Shown: positions 8,691 through 18,326, counted from the stretch's first letter. The stretch is DNA of 64,000 nt from Methylotenera_A sp040387515 (GCA_040387515.1 JAZKDP010000011.1:174244-238243); one strand, 5' to 3'. Notes: generated from the sequence alone by a model not told the origin. A program made the numbers and translations.

Positions 8691-8708
8691 CGTATTCCTT
8701 CAGTTTTT

Positions 8709-9878
8709 CTATCCAAACATGCCAGCACGCGCATGAGTCTGCGCTAATTTCAATCCCAATGCAATCACGATAAAGCCTGCTAACGGAAACATCGCTGCCA
8801 ACAAAAACGTCTTCTCGCCACCCAAAAACTGTAATGCATAACCGCCAGCAAGGCCGCCAATCGTGCCGCCCACACCATACGCAACACTGTTATAGAGCGC
8901 CTGCCCTTTTGCTTGATGACGGCCATTAAAAAATTGCGTAATCACCTCAACCGACGCGGCATGGAAACTGCCAAAAGTAGCCGCATGTAAGCTTTGTGCA
9001 ACAATCAACAATACCAAGTTATCTACAGCAACGCCTATCAAGCTGAATCGGATTACGGCCAACACAAGGCTGGTAAGCAGAATACTTTTCAGGCTAAAAC
9101 GCTGCATTAACTTCGGCATCAGCATAAAAATCATAATTTCAAACACCACACCAACAGCCCACAGCAAACCAATCATGCCTTTGCTATAACCATGTTCTGC
9201 TAAATAAATAGAGTAAAAATTGTATAAAACCCCATGTGCGGTAACCATCATGGAGCAACCGACTAATAATGCAATCACGGGTGGCTGTTTGATAATCTGC
9301 CAGATGGAAAAAGTATCGTGTGCATGCGGCTTAATAATCGCCTCTGGCAATTTAAATGTGAGTAAAAACAAGGTTATTTGCACACTTAACAAAAACCATA
9401 ACAGGCTTTTAATACCGTAAGCATCGATTAAAATCCCTAACACCACCGCAGCAAAAATAAATCCGAGCGACCCCCACATGCGAATACGACTGTAATGGCC
9501 ATTGGTAGTGGCTAAATGTGCCAATGTTAACGATTCTGAAAGCGGCAAAGTTGAACTGGTAAATAGACTCAGCGAAGCCATGACGAAAAATAACCAAAAG
9601 AAGCTGTGCGCCCAAAATACTGCTACAAACCCACACAAACCGAGCAGTGCGGTGAGCCTTATCCAAGTCACACGTTTACCAGTGTGGTCCGCCAACCAGC
9701 CCCAAAAATTAGGCGCAAAGATACGACTGATTTGAAATAGTGACATCAGGATGCCAATGTCAGCTGCTGAGAATTGCTCCGACTGCAAATACAATCCCCA
9801 ATAAGGCACAAATGCGCCCACGAAGAAATAGTAAATAAAGTAGAAACGGGAAAGATTAACGTGTAGTGCGCGGCTCAA
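8709..9878 (-). CDS. MFS transporter (HcaT/nucleoside-symporter-like MFS_1)
   Basis: 389 residues with about 12 hydrophobic segments. The loop between TM2 and TM3 carries WGWLADHTGKR, the MFS motif A. The N-terminal FYFIYYFFVGAFVPYWGLYL is typical of the HcaT-like MFS_1 group. The substrate cannot be told from sequence. The start is a TTG at 9878, since the next Met is around residue 45, inside the domain. It lies between aroC upstream and the retropepsin gene downstream on the same strand. Confidence 0.82.
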   Translation of the reverse strand: MSRALHVNLSRFYFIYYFFVGAFVPYWGLYLQSEQFSAADIGILMSLFQISRIFAPNFWGWLADHTGKRVTWIRLTALLGLCGFVAVFWAHSFFWLFFVMASLSLFTSSTLPLSESLTLAHLATTNGHYSRIRMWGSLGFIFAAVVLGILIDAYGIKSLLWFLLSVQITLFLLTFKLPEAIIKPHAHDTFSIWQIIKQPPVIALLVGCSMMVTAHGVLYNFYSIYLAEHGYSKGMIGLLWAVGVVFEIMIFMLMPKLMQRFSLKSILLTSLVLAVIRFSLIGVAVDNLVLLIVAQSLHAATFGSFHAASVEVITQFFNGRHQAKGQALYNSVAYGVGGTIGGLAGGYALQFLGGEKTFLLAAMFPLAGFIVIALGLKLAQTHARAGMFG

Positions 9879-9982
9879 ATCTCAGTCCAGTCGTTAATCT
9901 AGTGATTATTTAAGTGATTAATGAAGCCCAACAATGAATGAATACGAACTTAAATCTCAGATTCACTCATAATTTGAGTTCA

Positions 9983-11068
9983 TTAGATTTTAGGCACAGA
10001 TGAAACCACATCCGCATTTTGCGCACGATGACGCAAAGCATGATCCATCAACACCAAGGCCAACATAGCTTCGGCAATCGGTGTCGCACGCACACCGACG
10101 CATGGGTCATGACGGCCGGTTGTTTGCATGGTCACGGCATTGCCGTGTTTATCAATGGAACGGCGCTCTTGCGGAATACTGGAAGTCGGTTTTAGTGCAA
10201 TATTGACGCGAATCTCTTGCCCTGTTGAAATACCACCCAAAATACCACCAGCATGATTGGTGACAAAACCTTGTGGCGTCATTTCATCGCTATGTACACT
10301 GCCGCGCTGGCTGATTGCTTCAAAACCTGCGCCAATTTCTATGCCTTTTACAGCGTTAATACTCATCATGGCATGCGCAATATCTGCGTCTAATCGGTCA
10401 AATACTGGTTCGCCCCAACCTACTGGCACACCTTCTGCAAGTACTGTAATGCGGGCACCAACTGAATCGCGCTCCGCACGAATTTTATCTAGATAGGCTT
10501 CTAATTGGGGCAAAATACCTTGACTAGGCGAAAAGAACGGGTTGTCATTCACGCCATCCCAGCTTTCAAATGGAATATCGATTTCACCCATTTGGCTCAT
10601 ATAGCCACGCACGGTTACACCAAAACGTTCCTTTAGCCATTTTTTTGCAATCGCGCCGGCAGCCACGCGCACCGCTGTTTCGCGTGCGCTACTACGTCCA
10701 CCGCCACGATAATCACGTACGCCATATTTTTGGCTGTAGGTGTAATCAGCATGACCTGGACGAAAAGTGTCCATGATTTTGCTGTAATCTTGACTGCGCT
10801 GATCGGTATTACGAATCAGCAAGCCAATTGGCGCACCAGTGGTTTTGCCTTCGAATATACCTGATAATATTTCTACGGCATCAGCCTCTTGGCGTTGCGT
10901 AACATGACGTGAAGTACCCGGTTTGCGCCTGTCTAAATCCAATTGCAAATCTTCTGCACACAAGCTTAAGCCGGGCGGACAGCCATCGACCACGCCGCCA
11001 ATCGCCGCGCCGTGCGACTCACCAAAGCTTGTTAGGGTAAAAAGAGTGCCGAATGTATTGCCAGACAT
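9983..11068 (-). CDS. aroC: Chorismate synthase
   Basis: Removes phosphate from EPSP to give chorismate, the last step of the shikimate pathway, using reduced FMN. 361 residues. GESHG at residues 16-20, RPGHADYTY, the GRSSARETA stretch and RHDPCVGVR are family signatures. The start at 11068 gives MSGNTFGTLF, the conserved N-terminus; the longer frame to 11182 would add 38 residues with no family counterpart and overlap the next gene. Confidence 0.97.
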   Translation of the reverse strand: MSGNTFGTLFTLTSFGESHGAAIGGVVDGCPPGLSLCAEDLQLDLDRRKPGTSRHVTQRQEADAVEILSGIFEGKTTGAPIGLLIRNTDQRSQDYSKIMDTFRPGHADYTYSQKYGVRDYRGGGRSSARETAVRVAAGAIAKKWLKERFGVTVRGYMSQMGEIDIPFESWDGVNDNPFFSPSQGILPQLEAYLDKIRAERDSVGARITVLAEGVPVGWGEPVFDRLDADIAHAMMSINAVKGIEIGAGFEAISQRGSVHSDEMTPQGFVTNHAGGILGGISTGQEIRVNIALKPTSSIPQERRSIDKHGNAVTMQTTGRHDPCVGVRATPIAEAMLALVLMDHALRHRAQNADVVSSVPKI

Positions 11069-11154
11069 AATGAATTCATCTAAGTTGAATGTAACGATTA
11101 TTTTAACATGTTTAACTATGTCTACTATAAGCGCAAGTAAACAGCCAAATCTAT

Positions 11155-11865
11155 CTAGCTTAGCCGCAAACCTTTTATCCATTGCGCGTATAACTGCTCC
11201 GCCACTTTGTTAAGAGAAAAACAATCTGAAGATAAATTCTGTTGCATGATGAGCGCTTGCTGTACTGCTGGGCTGTCTTTTGCCTCAACCAATTCATCCG
11301 CGCCAACCCCACACCACTCCTGCACCATTTCAGCCGTCATTTCTATATGACATTGCAAAACCAAATGCTGGCCAATCGCGTACGCCTGATTCGTACAATA
11401 TGGGCTGGCAAGTAGGTGCGTTGCGCCCTGTGGCAAGTTAAATGTTTCGCCATGCCAGTGAAAACTATCAAAGCTTTCAAACTCACCAAACCATTGTTTT
11501 GTAATTACATTTTTACTAACCGTCACCTTACCCCAACCAATCTCTTTCACTGGATTTTTGCTGACGACAGCACCTAATGCTTTACTAATTAGTTGCCCGC
11601 CCAAACAATGTCCCAGCAATGGAATCGAATGAATGTCGGCTTCACGGATTAAACTCAATAGCGGTGCAATCCAAGGCAAATCGTCATTTACGCTCATGGG
11701 ACCACCCATCAACACCATGCCGCTGTAAGCTAATATCGATGCAGGCAATGGCTCGTTTTCATCCACTTTGACCAGTTGCCATTTAATCTGTTGCGCATCT
11801 AAAAAATCGCCCAAATAACCAGGCCCTTCATGCGCAATAAATTGAAAAATAATGATTGGTTTCAT
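11155..11865 (-). CDS. Class I glutamine amidotransferase-like protein (GMP synthase-type GATase)
   Basis: 236 residues forming one GATase domain. Nucleophile Cys in GHCLGGQL near residue 89, and the catalytic His-x-Glu in CHIEMT near residue 172. It lacks a synthase domain, like the stand-alone YfeJ/GuaA-like proteins that act on small glutamyl compounds or as stress proteins; the substrate is unknown. It starts 27 nt after rluE. Confidence 0.83.
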   Translation of the reverse strand: MKPIIIFQFIAHEGPGYLGDFLDAQQIKWQLVKVDENEPLPASILAYSGMVLMGGPMSVNDDLPWIAPLLSLIREADIHSIPLLGHCLGGQLISKALGAVVSKNPVKEIGWGKVTVSKNVITKQWFGEFESFDSFHWHGETFNLPQGATHLLASPYCTNQAYAIGQHLVLQCHIEMTAEMVQEWCGVGADELVEAKDSPAVQQALIMQQNLSSDCFSLNKVAEQLYAQWIKGLRLS

Positions 11866-11891
11866 ACGATCGTTTATCTACTTAATCAACT

Positions 11892-12443
11892 TTACTTAAC
11901 AAGCTTAAATTGTCCATTTTCTAACCCTGCAATCGTATATTGCCCTATCGCATAACGAATTAAGCGCAGGGTTGGAAAGCCAATTTTTGCTGTCATGCGG
12001 CGTACCTGGCGATTCTTGCCTTCAGATATTTTGATTTCTAGCCAACTGGTTGGAATGGCTTTACGCTCACGAATGGGAGGATGGCGTGACCATAAATTTT
12101 CAGGCTCTTCAATCAGGCGTATTTCAGCGGATTTAGTTACAAAATCACCCAAATCGATACCTAATCTGAGCATTTTTAAGTCTGATTCTTGTGGTGAACC
12201 TTCTACTTGCACCCAATAAGTTTTAATTTCTTTGTGCTTTGGATGACTTAATTGGTGTTGTAACACGCCATCATCGGTTAAAATGAGCAAACCCTCAGAA
12301 TCGGTATCCAATCGTCCTGCAGCATACACATTAGGAATATCGATAAAGTCTTTTAACGTGAGATGCCCCGCTTTTCCATCGGCCAATTTATGTGGACTAA
12401 ATTGGCACACCACGTTAAAAGGCTTATTAAACAGTATAAGCAT
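11892..12443 (-). CDS. rluE: 23S rRNA pseudouridine synthase, RluE-type
   Basis: 183 residues with no S4 domain, as in RluE. GRLDTDSEGLLILTDDG near residues 42-58 holds the catalytic Asp of the RsuA/RluB/E/F family; RQVRRMTAKIGFPTLRLIR lies near the C-terminus. E. coli RluE modifies U2457 of 23S rRNA. Its start is only 31 nt from the divergent icd start, so the promoters must overlap. Confidence 0.87.
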   Translation of the reverse strand: MLILFNKPFNVVCQFSPHKLADGKAGHLTLKDFIDIPNVYAAGRLDTDSEGLLILTDDGVLQHQLSHPKHKEIKTYWVQVEGSPQESDLKMLRLGIDLGDFVTKSAEIRLIEEPENLWSRHPPIRERKAIPTSWLEIKISEGKNRQVRRMTAKIGFPTLRLIRYAIGQYTIAGLENGQFKLVK

Positions 12444-12474
12444 AAGTAAAGTTATCTTAAATTAGGAAATTTCA

Positions 12475-13746
12475 ATGGCTTCAAAAATAGTTGACTCAAA
12501 AATAATCGTTCCCGCGGGCGATAAAATTACGGTGAACGCCGATAACTCACTTAATGTGCCTAATCACCCTATTATCCCATTTATTGAGGGCGATGGCATA
12601 GGCGTAGACATTACACCACCCATGCAAAAAGTGGTAGATGCTGCAGTAAACAAAGCTTACAACGGGGCGCGAAAAATCGCATGGATGGAAGTTTATGCTG
12701 GCGAAAAAGCCGTTAAAACTTATGGTCAAGACAAAGAAGGCAAAGATACCTGGTTGCCAACTGAAACTTTGCAAACCGTGCGTGAGTATGTGATTTCAAT
12801 TAAAGGCCCGCTCACCACACCAGTAGGCGGCGGCATTCGCTCACTGAATGTCACGTTGCGTCAGGAGCTTGATCTATATGTATGTTTACGCCCAGTACAA
12901 TACTTCACTGGCGTACCAAGCCCTGTCAAACATCCAGAAAAAACCGATATGGTGATTTTCCGTGAGAATACAGAAGATATTTACGCGGGCATTGAATGGG
13001 CGGCTGGCACAGATGAAGTGGCCAAAGTGATTCAATTTTTAAGTGATATGGGTATGCGCAAAAAAATTCGCTTCCCCGAAAACTCAGCCATTGGTATTAA
13101 ACCTGTTTCAATTGATGGTAGCAAACGCTTGATTCGCAAGGCGATTCAGTACGCAATCGACAATAATCGCAAATCGGTAACTATTACCCATAAAGGTAAT
13201 ATCATGAAATTTACCGAAGGTGGTTTTAGAGATTGGGGTTATGAGTTAGCCAAGCAAGAATTTGGCGCTGTGGAAATCGATGGCGGCCCTTGGTGCAAGC
13301 TACCAAATGGCATTGTGATTAAAGACTGTATCGCCGATGCGTTTTTACAAGAAATTTTATTGCACCCAAGCGAATATGACGTAGTGACTGCCACTAACTT
13401 AAACGGCGACTACATGAGCGATGCCTTGGCCGCACAAGTAGGCGGTATTGGCATTGCTCCAGGTGCTAATTTAAGCGATACAGTTGCCATGTTTGAAGCC
13501 ACACATGGCACAGCGCCAAAAATTGCGGGTAAAAATCTAGCTAATCCTAGCTCAATTATTTTGTCAGCCGAAATGATGCTGCGCCATATGGGTTGGGTTG
13601 AAGCAGCTGATTTGATTTTGAGCGGCGTGGGCAAAGCCATTCAAGCTAAACGCGTAACAGGTGATTTTTCAAGCCAAATGGATGACGCCACACAAGTGGG
13701 TACAGCTGAATTTGGCGATGAGATTATTGCTAACATGGGCCAGTAG
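12475..13746 (+). CDS. icd: NADP-dependent isocitrate dehydrogenase
   Basis: Oxidative decarboxylation of isocitrate to 2-oxoglutarate. 423 residues, close to E. coli Icd (416). IPFIEGDGIGVDIT near residue 30, GGGIRSLNVTLRQ with the regulatory/substrate Ser near 119, YAGIEW near 165, NGDYMSDALAAQVGG near 310, and GTAPKIAGKN with the NADP-binding residues. AGGAAA 5 nt upstream supports the start. It is a single gene with its own terminator. Confidence 0.96.
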   Translation: MASKIVDSKIIVPAGDKITVNADNSLNVPNHPIIPFIEGDGIGVDITPPMQKVVDAAVNKAYNGARKIAWMEVYAGEKAVKTYGQDKEGKDTWLPTETLQTVREYVISIKGPLTTPVGGGIRSLNVTLRQELDLYVCLRPVQYFTGVPSPVKHPEKTDMVIFRENTEDIYAGIEWAAGTDEVAKVIQFLSDMGMRKKIRFPENSAIGIKPVSIDGSKRLIRKAIQYAIDNNRKSVTITHKGNIMKFTEGGFRDWGYELAKQEFGAVEIDGGPWCKLPNGIVIKDCIADAFLQEILLHPSEYDVVTATNLNGDYMSDALAAQVGGIGIAPGANLSDTVAMFEATHGTAPKIAGKNLANPSSIILSAEMMLRHMGWVEAADLILSGVGKAIQAKRVTGDFSSQMDDATQVGTAEFGDEIIANMGQ

Positions 13747-13767
13747 CGCATTTTTAAATTAGGCAAA

Positions 13768-13797
13768 AAAATGGCTCGCGATTGCGAGCCATTTTAG
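13768..13797. terminator. Rho-independent terminator of icd
   Basis: AAAATGGCTCGC (13768-13779), loop GATT, and GCGAGCCATTTT (13784-13795): a perfect 12-bp stem with flanking A and T runs. Confidence 0.92.
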
Positions 13798-13818
13798 TTT
13801 TAAGCTTAATATTTAAAC

Positions 13819-13837
13819 GCTGAACTTAAAGGTCAGC
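13819..13837 (-). terminator. Weak hairpin after the cold-shock gene
   Basis: GCTGAACTT and AAGGTCAGC form a short stem with one mismatch. On the minus strand a GTTTAAAT tail follows the cspA-like stop. Confidence 0.3.
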
Positions 13838-13846
13838 ATAAAGGCT

Positions 13847-14050
13847 TTATGCCTTTTGAATATTTGAAGCTTGTTTACCTTTTGGGCCTTCAGTCACTTC
13901 GAAGCTCACACGTTGACCTTCTTTAAGACTTTTATAGCCAGCTTCAACAATTGCCGAGAAGTGTGCGAATAAATCGTCACCACCATCATCTGGCGTAATA
14001 AAGCCGAAGCCTTTAGAATCGTTAAACCATTTTACGGTACCTAATGCCAT
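13847..14050 (-). CDS. cspA: Cold-shock protein, CspA family
   Basis: 67-residue single OB-fold RNA chaperone. RNP1 (KGFGFI, residues 13-18) and RNP2 (DLFAHF, 26-31) are intact, as is the C-terminal GPKGKQASN. It binds single-stranded RNA and DNA and melts mRNA structure. A strong promoter and a leader of about 128 nt lie upstream, as in cold-inducible csp genes. Which of several csp paralogues it corresponds to cannot be told. Confidence 0.95.
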   Translation of the reverse strand: MALGTVKWFNDSKGFGFITPDDGGDDLFAHFSAIVEAGYKSLKEGQRVSFEVTEGPKGKQASNIQKA

Positions 14051-14178
14051 TTCTACATCCTTACATAATACGAAGGGGGGTGCCCCAAAAAGTTTGCCTC
14101 AAGGCAAAAGTCGCAGTCACTTAATATTTGCAGTAAATGCAATTAAAGCGGGCGACCAAAGCACGAATACAAACACCT
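14051..14178 (-). promoter_or_regulatory. Long 5' leader of the cold-shock gene
   Basis: About 128 nt between the predicted transcription start (near 14178) and the cspA ATG. It contains small inverted repeats, GGGGTGCCCC near 14078-14087 and TTGCCTCAAGGCAA near 14094-14107, that could form the structured thermosensing leader known for csp mRNAs. Confidence 0.55.
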
Positions 14179-14184
14179 TTGCGC

Positions 14185-14213
14185 TTTATATGTTACAAAT
14201 TGTAAATTGTCAA
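14185..14213 (-). promoter_or_regulatory. Strong sigma-70 promoter for the cold-shock gene
   Basis: On the minus strand, TTGACA (14213-14208), a 17-nt spacer and TATAAA (14190-14185). The spacer contains the 13-bp dyad TTACAAATTGTAA (14194-14206). The remaining 14214-14436 up to pilB holds AT-rich sequence with a poly-A run and no clear gene. Confidence 0.82.
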
Positions 14214-14436
14214 GCATAATGCTTGCTTGCGGCTTTTATCACCAGCTTTCTTGTTGCAAATAAATTGAATTTTCAAAAACTGAATGGCGGTATCATGCAT
14301 TAACTTTACAAAAAAAAAGTAAAAGTGCATTATTGTGGACATTAAAATATTGTTTAACTACAATAATTTAAATAGTACATATTAAAAACTAGATTAAATG
14401 TTCAATTAAAAATTTAACGCAAGTGAGTAACAAACA

Positions 14437-16155
14437 ATGGCAGCAACTGCAACAACAATCAAGTTAAGTGGTTTAGCACGTATGTTAGTGCAAGAAAAGT
14501 TGCTTTCGGAAACCGAAGCGACTTTAGCACAAACGCAAGCCAATACACTGCGCGTGCCATTTATCACCCAAATTATTGCTGGCAAAAGAATATCAGCAGA
14601 AAAAATAGCCGAAGTCTCATCGCGTGCATTCGGCTTCCCTTATTTTAATTTAGATGCGTTTAATCCAGACTATCTACCGCCTAAATCCATCGACATAAAA
14701 CTGATGCAAGCCAATCGCGTGATTGCCTTGCAAAATCGTAATAATGTTCTATTTGTTGGCATTTCAGACCCGACTAATCTGCATTCCTTAGATAGTGTGC
14801 AATTCCAAATGGGCATGACTTTGTCGCCTGTGGTGGTTGAAGATGACAAATTAAGCCGTTGGATAGAAAAAATCGTCGAATCAAAAGATACCAGCATGAA
14901 ATCGCTGGATATGGATGGTGATTTTGATTTGGACATGGGTGGTGATGATTTAGAGCAAGAAGTCGAAAACACGCAAGAAGTAGATGATGCGCCCGTTGTC
15001 AAATTCTTAAATAAAATGCTGATTGATGCGATTAACATGGGCGCTTCTGACTTGCATTTTGAACCGTATGAAAAATTTTACCGCGTGCGTTATCGCGTTG
15101 ATGGCATTTTAAAAGACATTACGCAGCCGCCTTTAGCCATTAAAGACAAGTTGGCCTCACGCATTAAAGTCATCTCCAGCATGGATATTTCTGAAAAACG
15201 TATCCCACAAGATGGCCGTATGAAATTAGTGCTATCTAAAACGCGTACCATTGATTTTCGGGTGAGCACTTTGCCATTAATTCACGGTGAAAAAATCGTG
15301 ATGCGTATTTTAGACCCTTCAAGTGCGACGCTTGGTATTGAAGCACTGGGTTATGAGCCGATCCAAAAAGAACGGCTTTTAAGTGCAGTCAGTCGACCTT
15401 ATGGCTTGGTTTTGGTTACAGGTCCTACAGGTTCTGGTAAAACAGTATCGCTTTATACCTGCTTGAATATTTTAAATAATTCGAGTGTTAATATCGCCAC
15501 AGCAGAAGATCCATGCGAGATTCCACTAGCAGGTATTAACCAAGTGAATGTGAATGACAAGCAAGGTTTAACGTTTGCTGCTGCGCTCAAATCATTTTTG
15601 CGACAAGATCCTGACATTATTATGATTGGTGAAATTCGCGATTTAGAAACTGCTGATATGGCGATTAAAGCCGCATCAACTGGTCACATGGTACTTTCTA
15701 CTTTGCATACGAATGATGCACCATCTACGCTTACACGATTATTAAATATGGGTGTTGCGCCATTTAATATTGCGTCCGCGGTTTCGCTTATTACCGCACA
15801 GCGCTTGGCGCGTAGACTGTGTAAAAACTGTAAAGTACCGATTGATGCGCCCAAAGAAGCGTTACTAGAGGTTGGTTTTATCGAAGAAGATTTCAACGAA
15901 AAATGGCAGCTTTACGGCCCCAGAGAAGGTGGCTGTGAAATGTGTAACGAAGGCTATAAGGGCCGAGTGGGTATCTACCAAGTGATGCCAGTAACTGATG
16001 CCATTAGCCGCATTATCATGAATCATGGCACTGCACATGACATTGCTGACCAAGCCAAATTAGAAGGTGTAAACGATCTGCGCCGATCAGGTATATTAAA
16101 AGTCATGCAAGGCTTAACCTCGGTAGCTGAAGTTGAAGCTTGTACCAATGAATAA
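14437..16155 (+). CDS. pilB: Type IV pilus assembly ATPase PilB
   Basis: Hexameric cytoplasmic ATPase that drives pilus extension. 572 residues. The N-terminal MshEN/T2SSE_N domain covers about 50-150, followed by an acidic Asp-rich linker near 150-185. Walker A GPTGSGKT lies near 329, Asp-box ITQ/DLHFEPYE near 203, Walker B MIGEIRD near 396, and a His box (STLHTND) near 421. A zinc-binding tetracysteine site is present (CKNC near 463 and CEMC near 502), as in PilB and GspE. pilC follows after 63 nt. Confidence 0.95.
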   Translation: MAATATTIKLSGLARMLVQEKLLSETEATLAQTQANTLRVPFITQIIAGKRISAEKIAEVSSRAFGFPYFNLDAFNPDYLPPKSIDIKLMQANRVIALQNRNNVLFVGISDPTNLHSLDSVQFQMGMTLSPVVVEDDKLSRWIEKIVESKDTSMKSLDMDGDFDLDMGGDDLEQEVENTQEVDDAPVVKFLNKMLIDAINMGASDLHFEPYEKFYRVRYRVDGILKDITQPPLAIKDKLASRIKVISSMDISEKRIPQDGRMKLVLSKTRTIDFRVSTLPLIHGEKIVMRILDPSSATLGIEALGYEPIQKERLLSAVSRPYGLVLVTGPTGSGKTVSLYTCLNILNNSSVNIATAEDPCEIPLAGINQVNVNDKQGLTFAAALKSFLRQDPDIIMIGEIRDLETADMAIKAASTGHMVLSTLHTNDAPSTLTRLLNMGVAPFNIASAVSLITAQRLARRLCKNCKVPIDAPKEALLEVGFIEEDFNEKWQLYGPREGGCEMCNEGYKGRVGIYQVMPVTDAISRIIMNHGTAHDIADQAKLEGVNDLRRSGILKVMQGLTSVAEVEACTNE

Positions 16156-16218
16156 ATAAAAGAATTAATCATTCAATAAAACGATTAATAAAATTGCAGA
16201 ATCTAATAAGGATGCCAT

Positions 16219-17430
16219 ATGGCCGTAACTGCTAGTAAACAAAATACCTACCTTTGGGAAGGCAAAGATAAAAAAGGCAAGGTCATTAAAGGTGAAATAC
16301 GCGCTGCTGGTGAATCGTTTGTGAATGCGACTTTGCGCCGCCAAGGCATTACGGTCACAAAAGTAAAAAAACAAAGTGCGTTTGCCAGCAAAGGTAAAGT
16401 TACGGACAAAGACATCACCCTATTTACTCGTCAACTTGCCACCATGATGAAAGCAGGCGTACCACTATTACAATCATTTGATATTGTAGGAAAAGGTCAC
16501 AGCAATCCGGCTGTATCAAAATTACTCGGTGATATTAAAGCCGATGTAGAAACTGGCAGCAGCTTGAGTGCATCGTTCCGTAAATATCCACTTTATTTTG
16601 ATAACTTATTTTGCAATTTAATTGGCGCTGGCGAACAAGCCGGTATTTTAGACACCTTGCTTGACCGCCTTGCGACTTATAAAGAAAAAATTCAGGCGAT
16701 CAAAGGTAAAATTAAATCCGCATTAACTTACCCTATTTCCATTCTGGTTGTTGCATTTGCGATCACTGCAATTATCATGATTTTCGTCATCCCAGCTTTT
16801 AAAGAACTTTTCTCAAGTTTTGGCGCTGACTTACCTGGGCCCACTCTAGTAGTAATGGCAATCTCGGATATTTTCGTTGAATGGTGGTGGGCAATCTTTG
16901 GTTCGATTGGCTTTGGGTTATGGTTTTTCTTTTACACATGGAAACGCTCAGAAAAAATGCAAGCGACTATGGATAGGTTATTGTTAAAAATGCCTATTTT
17001 TGGTGAGCTCATCCGAAAAGCGACTATTGCACGTTTTGCACGTACACTATCCACCATGTTTTCTGCTGGTGTACCCTTAGTAGAGGCTTTAGACTCAGTG
17101 GCTGGAGCCGCTGGAAATCGCGTGTATTACGATGCCACCAAAAGAATTCAAAGCGAAATTAGCACCGGCACCAGTCTGACAGTTGCCATGCAAAATGCAC
17201 AGGTATTTCCAAACATGGTGTTACAGATGACAGCGATTGGTGAAGAGTCTGGTGCACTGGATTCAATGCTAAGTAAAGTAGCGGATTTTTATGAAGCCGA
17301 AGTGGATGATGCTGTAGCGGCAATATCCAGCCTAATGGAACCGGTGATTATGGTAGTACTAGGTACATTAATTGGTGGTTTAGTGATTGCGATGTACATG
17401 CCAATATTTAAAATGGGAGCAGTTGTTTAA
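16219..17430 (+). CDS. pilC: Type IV pilus inner-membrane platform protein PilC
   Basis: 403 residues with two T2SSF domains (about 70-195 and 275-397) and three membrane segments (near 172-195, 222-245 and 375-398). GVPLLQSFDIVGKG and its repeat GVPLVEALDSVAGAAGN mark the domain pair. It anchors the PilB motor and the pilin assembly site. AAGGA 7 nt upstream supports the start. A strong terminator follows directly, so pilD and coaE, often the next genes, are not in this operon. Confidence 0.95.
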   Translation: MAVTASKQNTYLWEGKDKKGKVIKGEIRAAGESFVNATLRRQGITVTKVKKQSAFASKGKVTDKDITLFTRQLATMMKAGVPLLQSFDIVGKGHSNPAVSKLLGDIKADVETGSSLSASFRKYPLYFDNLFCNLIGAGEQAGILDTLLDRLATYKEKIQAIKGKIKSALTYPISILVVAFAITAIIMIFVIPAFKELFSSFGADLPGPTLVVMAISDIFVEWWWAIFGSIGFGLWFFFYTWKRSEKMQATMDRLLLKMPIFGELIRKATIARFARTLSTMFSAGVPLVEALDSVAGAAGNRVYYDATKRIQSEISTGTSLTVAMQNAQVFPNMVLQMTAIGEESGALDSMLSKVADFYEAEVDDAVAAISSLMEPVIMVVLGTLIGGLVIAMYMPIFKMGAVV

Positions 17431-17470
17431 GCATTTATGTTTTAAATATGCGCATATAACGTTAAATATT

Positions 17471-17498
17471 AAAAAAGCCACTTCAATGTGGCTTTTTT
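17471..17498. terminator. Rho-independent terminator after pilC (bidirectional)
   Basis: AAAAAAGCCAC (17471-17481), loop TTCAAT, GTGGCTTTTTT (17488-17498). It lies between the convergent pilC and dsbC genes and can serve both. Confidence 0.93.
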
Positions 17499-17555
17499 AA
17501 TTTATCGCTATGTATAACACGGCATCATATTACACTGCTTTATATTCACGACAGC

Positions 17556-18326
17556 CTATTTCTTTGTCGTTGAAGCAGCCTGCAAGTACTTCTCAATTTC
17601 TTTATAAGGTTGCGCGCCTAAAACACGTTTACCATCTGCAAAAATTAATGTTGGCGTACTGACTACGCCCGCGTTTCTCGCCAGCTCGCCAACTTTCTCA
17701 AGCGGTACTTCACAATTACCTGTTGTAGTTGGTAATTTATTATTCAAAATCCAGTCATTCCAAGCCTTAACTCGGTTAGGTGCGCACCAAATACTCTTCG
17801 ACTTATTGGCTGCATCTGGGTGTAACTGTTCAATCGGATATAAGAACGTGTAAATTGTTACATCCGTAATATTGGTTAACTCCTTACGCTCTAACTGTTT
17901 GCAATAAGGACAATCCACATCGGAAAACACCACCAATTTGCGACTACCATTGCCTTTAACCACTTTAATAGCTTGCTCTAGCGGCAAGCTATTAAAATCC
18001 ACTTTCGTCAACTCTTCCAAACGCTCACCAGTTACATCTTTTTTAGATTTAGGATCAACCAATCGTCCTTCAGCGATTAAAAAAGTCAGCTTTTCATCGG
18101 CATAGATAATCTGTCCACCCATAAAAATTTCATACAAACCGGCATAAGGCGTTTTAACGATGCTTTCTACCTTAAATTTAGGATAAGCCGCTTCAACGGC
18201 TTTTTTAAGGCTGGCTTCATCTGCAACTGCAAACTGGCTTAAAGCCAAAGTTGATAAAGCAAGAACGGATAAAGTCAGCACTTGCTTGAATTTTGCTTGT
18301 TTAAATTGCGTTAATTTTAATTTCAT
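17556..18326 (-). CDS. dsbC: Thiol:disulfide interchange protein DsbC
   Basis: Periplasmic disulfide isomerase. The signal peptide (about residues 1-35) ends at AVA-D; an N-terminal dimerisation domain is followed by a thioredoxin fold with CPYC near residue 139. A second Cys pair (WCAPN and TGNCEVP) is conserved in DsbC, as is the cis-Pro segment STPTLIF. ATG 18326 is preferred over an in-frame TTG at 18338 because it gives a normal signal peptide. It is the last gene of the run that starts at amgK. Confidence 0.93.
   Translation of the reverse strand: MKLKLTQFKQAKFKQVLTLSVLALSTLALSQFAVADEASLKKAVEAAYPKFKVESIVKTPYAGLYEIFMGGQIIYADEKLTFLIAEGRLVDPKSKKDVTGERLEELTKVDFNSLPLEQAIKVVKGNGSRKLVVFSDVDCPYCKQLERKELTNITDVTIYTFLYPIEQLHPDAANKSKSIWCAPNRVKAWNDWILNNKLPTTTGNCEVPLEKVGELARNAGVVSTPTLIFADGKRVLGAQPYKEIEKYLQAASTTKK

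Noticed and set aside
10983..11182. N-terminal extension of aroC
   Set aside because: The 38 extra residues match no chorismate synthase feature and overlap the next gene; MSGNTFG at 11068 is the conserved start.
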